Below are positions 43,994 to 52,963 of a stretch of DNA of 64,000 bases, one piece after another. This DNA is from Rhodococcus yananensis (GTDB lineage: Bacteria > Actinomycetota > Actinomycetes > Mycobacteriales > Mycobacteriaceae): the NCBI RefSeq assembly GCF_020515525.1, contig NZ_JAIYEP010000011.1:1-64000 (forward strand), in the 5' to 3' direction. The notes beneath the pieces are model-generated. The model saw only the letters and a program-made list of their open reading frames with translations. It did no database searches and was not told the DNA's origin. A program made the translations under genes and the position numbers. Position 1 is the stretch's first letter; each line of letters begins with the position of its first letter.

Positions 43994-44256
43994 GCCGCCG
44001 ACCGAACTCCCGCACCGTGTGGAAACTGTTGGGACTCGCCGGGATCGTGGGTGTCGCCGCCACCGGCGCCGTGGTCGCACGGAACGAACGTGCGCGTCGC
44101 GCGTACAGTCCCGAGGAAGTGCGCGCGGTGCTGCACGACCGTTACGCTCGCGCCGCAGCCGGCCACGACGGCGACGTCGAGGTCCCGCTCGAGGTCGTGC
44201 CCGCGAACCTGCGCTCGCGCATCCGGCGGCTGCTCACCCGCCTCCGTCGCCGCTGA
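43990..44256 (+). CDS. Small single-pass membrane protein
   Basis: 88 residues: basic N-terminus (SRRPNSRTVWK), one transmembrane helix (LLGLAGIVGVAATGAVVA), then a soluble part with AYSPEEVRAVLHDRYARA and a basic end (RIRRLLTRLRRR). Family unknown; similar short proteins exist in related genera. ATG at 43990 overlaps the stop of the upstream leader ORF. Ends 24 bp from the convergent aminotransferase gene. Confidence 0.72.
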   Translation: MSRRPNSRTVWKLLGLAGIVGVAATGAVVARNERARRAYSPEEVRAVLHDRYARAAAGHDGDVEVPLEVVPANLRSRIRRLLTRLRRR

Positions 44257-44280
44257 CATCCCGCGCTGAGCGCGACCCGA

Positions 44281-45504
44281 TCAGCCGAGGGCCGCGGCGA
44301 ATCCGTCGACGAGATCCTGAACCTGGTCGTCGGTCATGACGAACGCGGGCGAGATCTGCAGCGCCCCCTGGCCGGCGGCGCGGCCGGAGATCCCGTGCCG
44401 CCGGAGCGACTTCACGAATCGGGCGGCCTCCGACGGATCCGCCAACTGCACCGCGGCCACCGCGCCGAGACCACTGCGCACCTCGGCGACGCGCGGATGC
44501 CCGGCCAGCGGCGCCAACTTCTCGTGCAGAATGCGCTCGAGCCGGGCCGCCTCGGTGAGGAGGTCCTCCCGCTCGAGAATGTCGAGGTTCGCCATCGCCG
44601 CCGCGGCAGCACCGGCGTGCGCACCGTAGGTGTACCCGTGCCGCCACCACACTCCACCGGCGAAGAACGGCTCGGCCACGCGAGGTGCCACGAACACCGC
44701 CCCCATCGGCACGTAGCCGGACGTCAGCCCCTTCGCCGTGGTCACCATGTCGGGCTGCAGATCGAAGCGCGACGACGCGAACCAGGACCCGCCGATCCGG
44801 CCGAACCCCGTGACGACCTCGTCGACGATGAACAGGATGTCGTGGTCGCGGCAGATGTCCCGGACCTCGGCGAGATACCCGTCCGGCGGCAGGTACACGC
44901 CTCCTGCACCGATGATCGGTTCGACGATGAACGCCGCGACCGTATCGGCGCCGACCTTCTCGAGGAGCTCGAGCAACGACTTCGCGTCGTTCCACGGCAC
45001 GGTCGCCGTATCGGGCCACAACGGCCCGTAGCCCTCCGAGTTCGCCGGGATCCCCGCGAGCGACGTACCCCCCACGTGCATGCCGTGGTAGGCCTTCTCT
45101 CTGCCCACGACGAGGGTCTTCTCCGACCGCCCCGTCTCCTGCCAGAAGCGGCGCGCGAGTTTGACAGCGGTGTCGACCGAGTCGGAGCCGCCGGAGGTGA
45201 AGAAGACCCTGCTTCCCGGCACCGGCGCGATGGCAGCGAGCCGTTCGGCGAGGGCGACGGCCGGTTCCGACGTCAGATCACCGAAGTTGGAGTAGTGCGC
45301 GAGCTTCGCGAGCTGCGCGGCGACGGCATCGCCGATCTCCGCACGGCCGTGCCCCACATTCGCGAACCACAGCCCGGCGGTCGCGTCGAGATAGCGGGTG
45401 CCCTCGTCGTCCCAGATGTACGCTCCCTCGCCCCGCGACACGACGAACGCGCCGCCGATCTCGACGGCACCCATGTCGGCGAATCCGTGCCACAACGCAC
45501 CCAC
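44281..45504 (-). CDS. Class III (omega) aminotransferase
   Basis: 407-residue PLP enzyme of fold type I. Visible: GLWFANVGHGR, TSGGSDSVDTAVKLAR, YHGMHVGGTSLAG, the PLP-aspartate in FIVDEVVTGFGR and the Schiff-base Lys in TTAKGLTSGYVPMG. Aspartate-aminotransferase-family and beta-alanine/putrescine-type enzymes look alike, so the amine donor is uncertain. GTG at 45504 with GGGAG 7 nt upstream. It stands divergent to hrpA. No catabolic neighbours give a hint. Confidence 0.88.
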   Translation of the reverse strand: MGALWHGFADMGAVEIGGAFVVSRGEGAYIWDDEGTRYLDATAGLWFANVGHGRAEIGDAVAAQLAKLAHYSNFGDLTSEPAVALAERLAAIAPVPGSRVFFTSGGSDSVDTAVKLARRFWQETGRSEKTLVVGREKAYHGMHVGGTSLAGIPANSEGYGPLWPDTATVPWNDAKSLLELLEKVGADTVAAFIVEPIIGAGGVYLPPDGYLAEVRDICRDHDILFIVDEVVTGFGRIGGSWFASSRFDLQPDMVTTAKGLTSGYVPMGAVFVAPRVAEPFFAGGVWWRHGYTYGAHAGAAAAAMANLDILEREDLLTEAARLERILHEKLAPLAGHPRVAEVRSGLGAVAAVQLADPSEAARFVKSLRRHGISGRAAGQGALQISPAFVMTDDQVQDLVDGFAAALG

Positions 45505-45674
45505 AGCACAACTCCCGTCCGCAATCGTCCCGTTCGGGCCATCGTATGGTTCCGCGATCCCGCCCGCAGGTGGACCGGCCGGCCTGCCGGCAGCCGCGCA
45601 TCCGCAGCCGCACCGCCGAACACCCGGTCTGCTGCGACAGGCTCCGACATCGGTCGCTAGGCTGTGTGATCAGC

Positions 45675-48600
45675 ATGTCCACGTCTTCAGCCCCGAACCG
45701 TCGCGAGCCCTCCCCCGGACGCCGCCGCGCCCTGCGCGCCGCGCTGTCGGAGGTGTCACTCCTCGACGAGCACCGCTTCCGCCGGCGCCTCGACCGTGCC
45801 CGCGGCAACGACGCGTTCGACGCGATCGCACGCGATATCGACACCGCCCGCGCGAGACTCACCGCGCGGGCCGCGGCGACACCGGCGATCCGTTACCCGG
45901 ACGACCTTCCGGTCTCGCAACGCAAGGACGACATCGCGGCCGCGATCCGCGACCATCAGGTCGTCGTCGTGGCCGGAGAGACCGGCTCCGGCAAGACGAC
46001 GCAGATCCCGAAGATCTGCCTCGAACTCGGCCGGGGAGTTCGCGGGCTGATCGGCCACACCCAGCCCCGCCGGATCGCAGCGCGGGCCGTCGCGGAACGC
46101 CTCGCGGAGGAACTGGACACCGAGATCGGCGACACGGTCGGGTACACGGTGCGGTTCACCGACCAGGTCTCGAGCTCGACGATGGTCAAGCTGATGACCG
46201 ACGGTATCCTGCTCGCCGAGATCCAACGCGATCGGATGCTGCGCCGCTACGACACGATCATCATCGACGAAGCACACGAGCGCAGCCTCAACATCGACTT
46301 CCTTCTCGGATATCTCGCGCAGCTGCTGCCTCGACGTCCGGACCTGAAGGTGATCATCACGTCCGCGACCATCGACCCGGAGCGGTTCGCCCGGCACTTC
46401 GCCGGCGCCGACGGCACCCCCGCACCGATCGTCGAGGTGTCGGGACGCACCTATCCGGTCGAGGTGCGGTACCGGCCGCTCACCGTGCAGGTCGGCGATC
46501 AGCTCGTGGATCGTGACCCGGTCGACGCGGTGTGCGAGGCGGTGGACGAACTGCAGCGCGAGGGAGACGGGGACATCCTGGTGTTCCTCTCCGGCGAACG
46601 CGAGATCCGCGACACTGCCGACGCCCTGCGCGACAGGAAGCTGCGCGGCACCGAGATCCTCCCCCTGTACGGGCGACTGTCCTCGGCCGAGCAACACCGC
46701 GTGTTCACACCGCACACCGGCCGACGCGTGGTGTTGTCGACGAATGTGGCCGAGACCTCGCTGACAGTTCCGGGTATCCGTTACGTCGTGGATCCCGGCA
46801 CCGCCCGCATCTCACGGTATTCGGTGCGCACCAAGGTCCAACGCCTTCCGATCGAGGAGATCTCCCAGGCGTCCGCGCGGCAGCGGTCGGGTCGCTGCGG
46901 TCGCGTCGCCGACGGAATCTGCATCCGGCTGTACTCCGAGGAGGACTTCGAGTCCCGGCCGGAGTTCACCGAACCGGAGATCCTGCGCACCAACCTCGCG
47001 TCCGTGGTGCTGCAGATGACAGCGCTCGAACTCGGTGACATCGCATCGTTCCCGTTCGTCGAGGCCCCCGATCCGCGGGCGGTCCGCGACGGAATCGCCC
47101 TCCTGCACGAGCTCGGCGCGCTCGAACCCGGCGCCAAGGACACACCCCCTCGGCTGACGCGCACGGGCCGCGACCTCGCCCGGCTTCCCGTCGATCCGCG
47201 CATGGCACGGATGATCGTCGAAGGACAGCGCAACGGCTGTCTCCGCGAGGTCCTGATCATCGTGTCCGCGCTGTCGATCCAGGACGTGCGCGAACGCCCC
47301 GCCGAGCATCAGCAGGCGGCCGATGCCAAGCACGCCCGGTTCGCGGTCGAGGGGTCCGACTTCCTCGCCTACCTGCGTCTGTGGGAGTACCTGAAGGAAC
47401 AACGGAAGACGCTGTCGTCGAGCCGGTTCCGGAGGATGTGTCGCGACGAGTTCCTGCACTGGCTGCGGATCCGCGAGTGGCAGGATCTTCAGGGGCAGCT
47501 TCGGCAGATCACCGTCGAGCTCGGCTGGGACACCCGTCACCAGGAGGTTCCCGAAGACGCCGTCCACCAGTCGTTGCTGTCCGGGTTGCTGTCGCACGTC
47601 GGTCTCCGGGAAGGCGACAAGCGTGATTTCCTCGGGGCGCGCGGCACCCGGTTCGCGGTCTTCCCAGGTTCGTCCCTGTTCAAGAAACCTCCGCGCTGGG
47701 TGATGGCCGCCGAACTCGTGGAGACCTCCCGACTGTGGGCCCGCACCGCCGCGCGCATCGAACCCGAGTGGGTCGAGAAGCTCGCGCCGCACCTGGTCAA
47801 ACGCACCTACTCCGAGCCGCACTGGTCCACCCGACGCGAAGCGGCGATGGCGTACGAACGGGTGACTCTGTACGGGATCCCGTTGGTCGCGCAGCGTCGT
47901 GTGCAGTACGGGCGGATCGACCCCGAGGTGTCACGCGAGTTGTTCATCCGGCACGCGCTCGTACAGGGCGAGTGGCAGACCCGCCACAAGTTCTTCCACG
48001 ACAACCGTGCCCTGCTCGAGGACGTCGAGGAGCTCGAGCACCGTGCCCGCCGCCGCGACATCGTCGTCGACGACGACACCCTCTTCGAGTTCTACGACGA
48101 GCGTGTCGGTCCGGACGTCGTGTCCGCGCGACACTTCGACACGTGGTGGAAGCAGACCCGGCAGACACAACCGGATCTGCTGACGTTCACACCCGAGACC
48201 GTGGTGAACCAGGACGCAGCGACAGTACTGGGAGGCGACTACCCCGACGCCTGGCGCCAGGGCGAGATGCAGTTTCCACTCACCTACCAGTTCGAACCGG
48301 GGACCGAGGACGACGGGGTGACCGTCCGCATCCCGGTCGCGCTACTCGCGAGGGTGCGCGCCGTCGGATTCGACTGGCTGGTACCGGGTATGCGCCTGGA
48401 TCTCGTCACAGCCCTGATCAAGACACTTCCCAAACAACTCCGCCGACAGGTGGTTCCGGCGCCGGATTACGCCGCCGCCGCGCTCGGGTCCGTGACGCCG
48501 CGTAGCGAACCACTGGTGAACGCCCTCGCGCGGGAACTGTCGCGCCTGGGCAACTGCCGTATCGATCCGTCCGACTTCGAGGTCGGTGCGCTCCCGGACC

Positions 48601-49592
48601 ACCTCCGGATGACCTTCGCCGCGGTCGACAACGGAGGGAAGGTCCTGGGGCGGAACAAGAGCCTTGCCGGACTGCGGAAGGCGCTGTCGACTCGGGTCGA
48701 CGCGGAGGTCGCCCGCGCTGCGTCGAACACCGAGCGCCCCGCGGCGTCCGTGTGGACCGCCGACACCCTCGGTACGCTCCCCGCCACCGTGACACGGACC
48801 GTCGGCGGACAACAGGTCACCGGCTACCCTGCGCTCGTAGCGGAGAGCGGCGGAGTAGCGGTGCGGGTACTCAGCACTCCGAGGGCACAGCACGAATCCA
48901 CCCGGGCCGGGTTGAGGGCGCTGCTGCTGACCGCAGCGCCGACGAAGGCGAAAGCCGTCACCTCCGGCCTCACCAACACCGAACGCCTCGCGTTGGGACG
49001 CAACCCGGACGGGTCGTTCGACGCCCTGATCGACGACTGTCGTGCCTGCGCCGTCGACGAGATCGTCGCCGCGCACGGCAAGCCCGTGCGCACCCCGGCC
49101 GAATTCGACGCCCTGGCCGTCAAGGTACGCGCCGAGTTGCCCACCCGCGTCGCCCGGTTGTTGAAGGCCGTCGCGCCCGCGCTCACGCGCGCCCACCAGG
49201 TGGGCGTTCTTCTCGACCGCGTGCGCGGCGAAGCCGCCGACGATGTCCGTGACCAACTGTCGTCCCTGCTGTTCCCGGGCTTCGTCACCGACATCGGCAG
49301 CCGGCGACTCGCGGATCTGCCGCGCTACCTCACCGCGGCGGCACAGCGCCTCGAGTCACTTCCCGGCAGCGCCCACCGTGACTCGCAGGGAATGGACGTG
49401 CTCGATCGGGTCTACTCCGCCTACGATCGACTGCTGGCACGGCTCCCCGAGGAGCGACAGGGGCATGCGGACGTCGTCGAGATCGCATGGCTGATCGAGG
49501 AATTGCGGGTGAGCCTGTTCGCTCAGGGACTGGGGACCCGGGTTCCCGTCTCGGAGAAGCGTGTACTGAAGGCCGTCGACGCGATCCGTTGA
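45675..49592 (+). CDS. hrpA: ATP-dependent DEAH-box RNA helicase HrpA
   Basis: 1305-residue helicase, the usual length for bacterial HrpA. Motif I GETGSGKTTQ (101-110), motif II IIIDEAHERSLN, motif III SATIDPERF, motif VI QRSGRCGR, then the HA2/OB-fold and the long C-terminal DUF3418 domain. Acts on mRNA/ribosomes in the cytosol (family knowledge: resolves stalled ribosomes in E. coli). ATG at 45675 is chosen; TAGGCT at 45658-45663 is a plausible -10 and GTG at 45666 an in-frame alternative start. Confidence 0.94.
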   Translation: MSTSSAPNRREPSPGRRRALRAALSEVSLLDEHRFRRRLDRARGNDAFDAIARDIDTARARLTARAAATPAIRYPDDLPVSQRKDDIAAAIRDHQVVVVAGETGSGKTTQIPKICLELGRGVRGLIGHTQPRRIAARAVAERLAEELDTEIGDTVGYTVRFTDQVSSSTMVKLMTDGILLAEIQRDRMLRRYDTIIIDEAHERSLNIDFLLGYLAQLLPRRPDLKVIITSATIDPERFARHFAGADGTPAPIVEVSGRTYPVEVRYRPLTVQVGDQLVDRDPVDAVCEAVDELQREGDGDILVFLSGEREIRDTADALRDRKLRGTEILPLYGRLSSAEQHRVFTPHTGRRVVLSTNVAETSLTVPGIRYVVDPGTARISRYSVRTKVQRLPIEEISQASARQRSGRCGRVADGICIRLYSEEDFESRPEFTEPEILRTNLASVVLQMTALELGDIASFPFVEAPDPRAVRDGIALLHELGALEPGAKDTPPRLTRTGRDLARLPVDPRMARMIVEGQRNGCLREVLIIVSALSIQDVRERPAEHQQAADAKHARFAVEGSDFLAYLRLWEYLKEQRKTLSSSRFRRMCRDEFLHWLRIREWQDLQGQLRQITVELGWDTRHQEVPEDAVHQSLLSGLLSHVGLREGDKRDFLGARGTRFAVFPGSSLFKKPPRWVMAAELVETSRLWARTAARIEPEWVEKLAPHLVKRTYSEPHWSTRREAAMAYERVTLYGIPLVAQRRVQYGRIDPEVSRELFIRHALVQGEWQTRHKFFHDNRALLEDVEELEHRARRRDIVVDDDTLFEFYDERVGPDVVSARHFDTWWKQTRQTQPDLLTFTPETVVNQDAATVLGGDYPDAWRQGEMQFPLTYQFEPGTEDDGVTVRIPVALLARVRAVGFDWLVPGMRLDLVTALIKTLPKQLRRQVVPAPDYAAAALGSVTPRSEPLVNALARELSRLGNCRIDPSDFEVGALPDHLRMTFAAVDNGGKVLGRNKSLAGLRKALSTRVDAEVARAASNTERPAASVWTADTLGTLPATVTRTVGGQQVTGYPALVAESGGVAVRVLSTPRAQHESTRAGLRALLLTAAPTKAKAVTSGLTNTERLALGRNPDGSFDALIDDCRACAVDEIVAAHGKPVRTPAEFDALAVKVRAELPTRVARLLKAVAPALTRAHQVGVLLDRVRGEAADDVRDQLSSLLFPGFVTDIGSRRLADLPRYLTAAAQRLESLPGSAHRDSQGMDVLDRVYSAYDRLLARLPEERQGHADVVEIAWLIEELRVSLFAQGLGTRVPVSEKRVLKAVDAIR

Positions 49593-49603
49593 CGGCGCCG
49601 CAC

Positions 49604-49619
49604 CGCGGTCCGAACCGCG
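49604..49619. terminator. Small hairpin between hrpA and nrdR
   Basis: CGCGGT / ACCGCG, 6-bp stem, 4-nt loop in a 36-bp convergent gap. Weak. Confidence 0.3.
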
Positions 49620-49628
49620 AGAACCGAA

Positions 49629-50096
49629 TCAGCCGTCGGCGTCACGGGTTCGCTGATGCTCACGGAGTTCGAGGATCTCGCGTTCGAAGTCCTCCGCCGA
49701 ACTGAACGATCGGTACACGGAGGCGAAGCGCAGATATGCCACTTCGTCGAGGTCTCGGAGCGGACCGAGGATCGCAAGGCCCACCTCGTGGCTCGGTACC
49801 TCGGGGGATCCTTTGGCCCGCACTGCGTCCTCGACCTGCTGGGCCAGCTTGTTCAATGCGTCGTTGTCGACGTCGCGCCCCTGACAGGCCCGCGCGACAC
49901 CGCGCACGACCTTTTCCCGGCTGAACGGTTCGGTCACCCCGCTACGCTTGACGACCGACAACACCGCCGCTTCGACCGTCGTGAACCGTCGCCCGCATTC
50001 GGGACACGCCCGGCGCCGGCGGATGGCGGCACCCTCGTCTGCCTCGCGCGAATCGACGACCCGGGAGTCGGGGTGCCGGCAATACGGGCAGTACAT
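49629..50096 (-). CDS. nrdR: Transcriptional repressor NrdR
   Basis: 155-residue repressor of ribonucleotide reductase operons. N-terminal zinc ribbon C3, C6, C31, C34 ([14 protein letters not shown]) and an ATP-cone domain ([20 protein letters not shown] onward), the complete family layout. ATG at 50096 has GAAGGAA 5 nt upstream; the longer opening to 50348 is not coding. Its usual targets, nrd genes, are not in this window. Next to the lexA region as in mycobacteria (Rv2718c). Confidence 0.97.
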   Translation of the reverse strand: MYCPYCRHPDSRVVDSREADEGAAIRRRRACPECGRRFTTVEAAVLSVVKRSGVTEPFSREKVVRGVARACQGRDVDNDALNKLAQQVEDAVRAKGSPEVPSHEVGLAILGPLRDLDEVAYLRFASVYRSFSSAEDFEREILELREHQRTRDADG

Positions 50097-50289
50097 GACG
50101 GTTCCTTCGTCGCTGGCGTGCGGGCCGCGACGCCGGTCTCCGACCGATGTCGTCTTCGGAGCCTGGGCCCCACCCGAGGGCAGGACCGTACCGACGCGAC
50201 CACACGGGGTGGTGTGACTGACAGATCCAGACAATACCTGCCCGTCCGCACCACCTGTCACGGACGGGTCCGGCGCCGCCATCGCCGGG

Positions 50290-50706
50290 TCACCGCCCGA
50301 CGACGGAACCGGCGACGTCGATACCGGTGTGCACGACGGTGACCCCACCCGGCGCGGTGTCGGCCACCACCGAGACCGTGCGCAGATGGGCGACGCCGAG
50401 GAGCACCACGGTCGCGCACGCCGTCAGCACGATCGTGAGCAGAACCTGCACGGCGGTGTTCCATCGACTCGACGCCGAGACACCGGTCGACACCGGGACA
50501 CCGCGGTGCGCGCACGATTGCGTGTACGACCCGGATCCGCTCGCGACCACACGCGGAACCGCACTTCTTTCCCGCGGTGACGCCTCTCGTGACACCCGGA
50601 GCGCACTCCGTCGCGGGGCTGTCGCGGCACGGTGCGACAGCGCACCCTTCACCGGCACGACACCACTCGTCGACACGGTCGAACTCACCGTCACCGCTGT
50701 ACCCAT
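50290..50706 (-). CDS. Small membrane protein divergent from lexA (position of SOS cell-division inhibitor ChiZ/DivS)
   Basis: 138 residues: an 80-residue basic, Ser/Ala/Arg-rich cytoplasmic part, one transmembrane helix ([21 protein letters not shown]) and a short 25-residue exterior. The mycobacterial gene in this place (Rv2719c, ChiZ) and corynebacterial DivS are SOS-induced division inhibitors; ChiZ carries a LysM domain, absent here. ATG at 50706 has GGAGG 5 nt upstream. A LexA box lies at 50740-50755. SOS induction and division control are inferred from context. Confidence 0.72.
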   Translation of the reverse strand: MGTAVTVSSTVSTSGVVPVKGALSHRAATAPRRSALRVSREASPRERSAVPRVVASGSGSYTQSCAHRGVPVSTGVSASSRWNTAVQVLLTIVLTACATVVLLGVAHLRTVSVVADTAPGGVTVVHTGIDVAGSVVGR

Positions 50707-50739
50707 CGGAACCTCCGCCTCGATCGCTCACACTTTCGA

Positions 50740-50755
50740 ACGAATATCCGTTCGA
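50740..50755. promoter_or_regulatory. LexA (SOS) box 1
   Basis: ACGAATATCCGTTCGA, two mismatches to the actinobacterial SOS consensus TCGAACNNNNGTTCGA; 34 bp before the divergent membrane-protein start. Confidence 0.7.
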
Positions 50756-50805
50756 TTTTTCTACCACGCCGCGCGGCGGCTGTCGCCATTTCGTTCGAAC
50801 GAATC

Positions 50806-50821
50806 TCGAACAGATGTTTGA
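50806..50821. promoter_or_regulatory. LexA (SOS) box 2
   Basis: TCGAACAGATGTTTGA, one mismatch to TCGAACNNNNGTTCGA. Its right end overlaps the -35 of lexA. A further palindrome TTCGTTCGAACGAA lies at 50790-50803. Confidence 0.85.
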
Positions 50822-50846
50822 TATGTGAGGCGGATACCGATACATT
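50818..50846 (+). promoter_or_regulatory. lexA promoter
   Basis: TTGATA (50818-50823), 17-bp spacer, TACATT (50841-50846). LexA bound at box 2 would cover the -35. Transcript start near 50853, leaving a leader of about 68 nt. Confidence 0.75.
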
Positions 50847-50897
50847 CGACTCATCACTCGGAACACTTCGGACACTCGACTCACGGAGGTCACGATC

Positions 50898-50924
50898 ATG
50901 AACCGACGGAGGTCACTGCCATGA
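50898..50924 (+). CDS. Candidate 8-codon mini-cistron upstream of lexA
   Basis: ATG at 50898 opens MNRRRSLP then TGA, which overlaps the lexA ATG (ATGA at 50921-50924). It has its own ribosome site GGAGG 8 nt upstream, identical to that of lexA; the block CGGAGGTCAC...ATG occurs twice at 23-bp distance, so the mini-ORF arose by duplication of the initiation region. Not in any family I know; translation unproven. Confidence 0.5.
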   Translation: MNRRRSLP

Positions 50925-51616
50925 CGGATGCCACCACCGCCACGGCGCGTCGTCGGAAGGCGCCCGCCGGCGGCGACGGACTCACCGATCGTCAACGCCG
51001 CGTGCTCGAGGTCATCCGCGAGTCGGTCGCCGAGCGCGGATACCCGCCGAGTATCCGAGAGATCGGCGACGCGGTCGGTCTGAACTCCACGTCGTCGGTG
51101 GCGCACCAGCTGCGCACACTCGAACGCAAGGGATATCTCCGCCGCGACGCCAACAGGCCTCGCGCCGTGGACGTCCGGGGACTCGACGACAACGAACTCG
51201 GCGGTGCGGTGGTGCCCGTCGCCAACGCAGACGACCTACCGTCGGCGGCGCTCGTTCCCGTGGTCGGACGGATCGCGGCCGGCGGGCCGATCCTTGCCGA
51301 GGAGTCGATCGAGGACGTGTTCCCGCTCCCCCGCGAACTCGTGGGCCAGGGTTCGCTGTTCCTGCTGAAGGTCGTGGGGCAGTCCATGGTGGACGCTGCC
51401 ATCTGCGACGGCGACTGGGTGGTGGTTCGGCAGCAGAACGTGGCCGAGAACGGCGACATCGTTGCTGCGATGCTCGACGGCGAAGCGACCGTCAAGACGT
51501 TCAAGAGGGTCGGCAAGGACGTCTGGCTGATGCCGCACAACCCGATGTTCGAGCCCATCCCCGGCAACGACGCCGTCGTCCTGGGGAAGATCGTCACGGT
51601 GATCCGCAAGATCTGA
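50921..51616 (+). CDS. lexA: SOS repressor LexA
   Basis: 231-residue repressor-protease. N-terminal winged helix ([39 protein letters not shown]), self-cleavage site Ala120-Gly121 in VGRIAAGGP, catalytic Ser155 in GQSMVDAA and Lys192 in EATVKTF. Cleaves itself when stimulated by RecA filaments. ATG at 50921 with GGAGG 8 nt upstream. Autoregulation is strongly supported by the SOS box on its -35. Confidence 0.98.
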   Translation: MTDATTATARRRKAPAGGDGLTDRQRRVLEVIRESVAERGYPPSIREIGDAVGLNSTSSVAHQLRTLERKGYLRRDANRPRAVDVRGLDDNELGGAVVPVANADDLPSAALVPVVGRIAAGGPILAEESIEDVFPLPRELVGQGSLFLLKVVGQSMVDAAICDGDWVVVRQQNVAENGDIVAAMLDGEATVKTFKRVGKDVWLMPHNPMFEPIPGNDAVVLGKIVTVIRKI

Positions 51617-51628
51617 CGACCGCGCACG

Positions 51629-51670
51629 AGCGAGGCCGACCGGATCCGTGATGGATCGGTCGGCCTCGCT
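51629..51670. terminator. Terminator between lexA and the acyl-CoA dehydrogenase gene
   Basis: 18-bp stem with one bulged base: left arm 51629-51647 starting AGCGAGGCCGACCG, right arm 51653-51670 ending CGGTCGGCCTCGCT. Confidence 0.85.
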
Positions 51671-51697
51671 CTGTGCACCCGTTCGGAACCGGGTCCG

Positions 51698-52840
51698 TCA
51701 GAGATCGAGTCCGCGCCCGATGATGTCCTTCATGATCTCGTTGGTGCCGCCGTAGATCTTCTGCACGCGCGCATCGAGATACGCTTTCGCGATGGGGTAC
51801 TCGCGCATGTAGCCGTAACCTCCGTGCAGCTGCAGGCAGCGGTCGATCAGTTCGACCTGTTTGTCGGTGGTCCAGTACTTCGCCATGGCGGCTTCCTGCA
51901 CCGTGAGCGCACCGTCGTTGAGCAGTTCGATGCACTTGTCCACGAACACCCGGGCCAGGAGCGTCTCGGTCGCGAGTTCGGCGAGTTCGAACCGCGTGTT
52001 CTGGAACTTGCCGATGGACTTGCCGAAGGCCTTGCGGTCGCGGCAGTACTGCGTGGTGTCCTCGAGGACCTGCTCCATCGCCGCAGCGGCGACCACCGCG
52101 ATCGACAGCCGTTCCTGCGGAAGGTTCTGCATCAGGTAGATGAAGCCCATCCCTTCCTGGCCGAGCAGGTTGGCTCCGGGAACCCGGACGTCGTTGAAGT
52201 GGAGTTCGGCCGTGTCCTGCGCATCCAACCCGATCTTGTCGAGATTGCGACCGCGTTCGAAACCGGCCATGCCGCGTTCGACGACGAGCAGCGAGAATCC
52301 CTGCGCTCCCTTGTCGGGGTCGGTACACGCGACGACGATCACGAGATCGGCGTTGATCCCGTTGGTGATGAACGTCTTCGACCCGGTGAGGATCCAGTCG
52401 TCACCGTCACGCACGGCGCGCGTCTTGATCCCCTGCAGGTCACTGCCGGTGCCGGGCTCGGTCATGGCGATCGCGGTGATGATGTCGCCCGAGCAGAAGC
52501 CGGGCAGCCACCGCTTCTTCTGCTCGTCGTTCGCCAGGTTCAGTAGGTAGGGCGCGACGACGTCGTTGTGCAGCATGAAGCCGACACCGCTGTAGAGCCC
52601 CTTGGTCGTCTCCTCGGTGAGCACGACGTTGTAGCGGAAGTCGTCGACACCGCCGCCGCCGTACTCCTCCGGAACGGCCATGCCCAGGAATCCCTGCGCG
52701 CCCGCCTTCTTCCACACTTCACGATCGACGATCTTGTCCTTCTCCCACTGCTCGTGGAAGGGGGCCACCTCCTGTTCGAGGAACTTCCGATACGAATCGC
52801 GGAACAGTTCGTGCTCGGGCTCGAAAAGGGTGCGTTCCAT
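51698..52840 (-). CDS. Acyl-CoA dehydrogenase (FadE type)
   Basis: 380-residue FAD enzyme catalysing alpha-beta dehydrogenation of acyl-CoA thioesters in beta-oxidation or branched-chain catabolism. Visible: FRDSYRKFLEQEVAP at the N-terminus, AIAMTEPGTGSDLQGI (signature 1, FAD contact), TFITNGINADLVIV, and LQLHGGYGYMREYPIAKAYLD (signature 2). ATG at 52840 with AGGAG 6 nt upstream. Chain-length preference cannot be read. It is a single-gene unit on the minus strand between lexA and the permease. Confidence 0.92.
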   Translation of the reverse strand: MERTLFEPEHELFRDSYRKFLEQEVAPFHEQWEKDKIVDREVWKKAGAQGFLGMAVPEEYGGGGVDDFRYNVVLTEETTKGLYSGVGFMLHNDVVAPYLLNLANDEQKKRWLPGFCSGDIITAIAMTEPGTGSDLQGIKTRAVRDGDDWILTGSKTFITNGINADLVIVVACTDPDKGAQGFSLLVVERGMAGFERGRNLDKIGLDAQDTAELHFNDVRVPGANLLGQEGMGFIYLMQNLPQERLSIAVVAAAAMEQVLEDTTQYCRDRKAFGKSIGKFQNTRFELAELATETLLARVFVDKCIELLNDGALTVQEAAMAKYWTTDKQVELIDRCLQLHGGYGYMREYPIAKAYLDARVQKIYGGTNEIMKDIIGRGLDL

Positions 52841-52963
52841 CTGCGCTCCTGTGTGTGACGTCGTCGGACGAATCCCACGGTAGGTTCGCGCGCGCGGGCG
52901 TGACGCTGACAGGACCGAGCGAGTTTTGTGACCGAACGCATCTCGTGGCGGCGGCCGTGACGA

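Noticed and set aside
50097-50289. Cobalamin riboswitch or NrdR boxes upstream of nrdR
   Set aside because: No B12-box or NrdR-box consensus is present in the 193-bp gap; only a possible TATTGT -10 on the minus strand.
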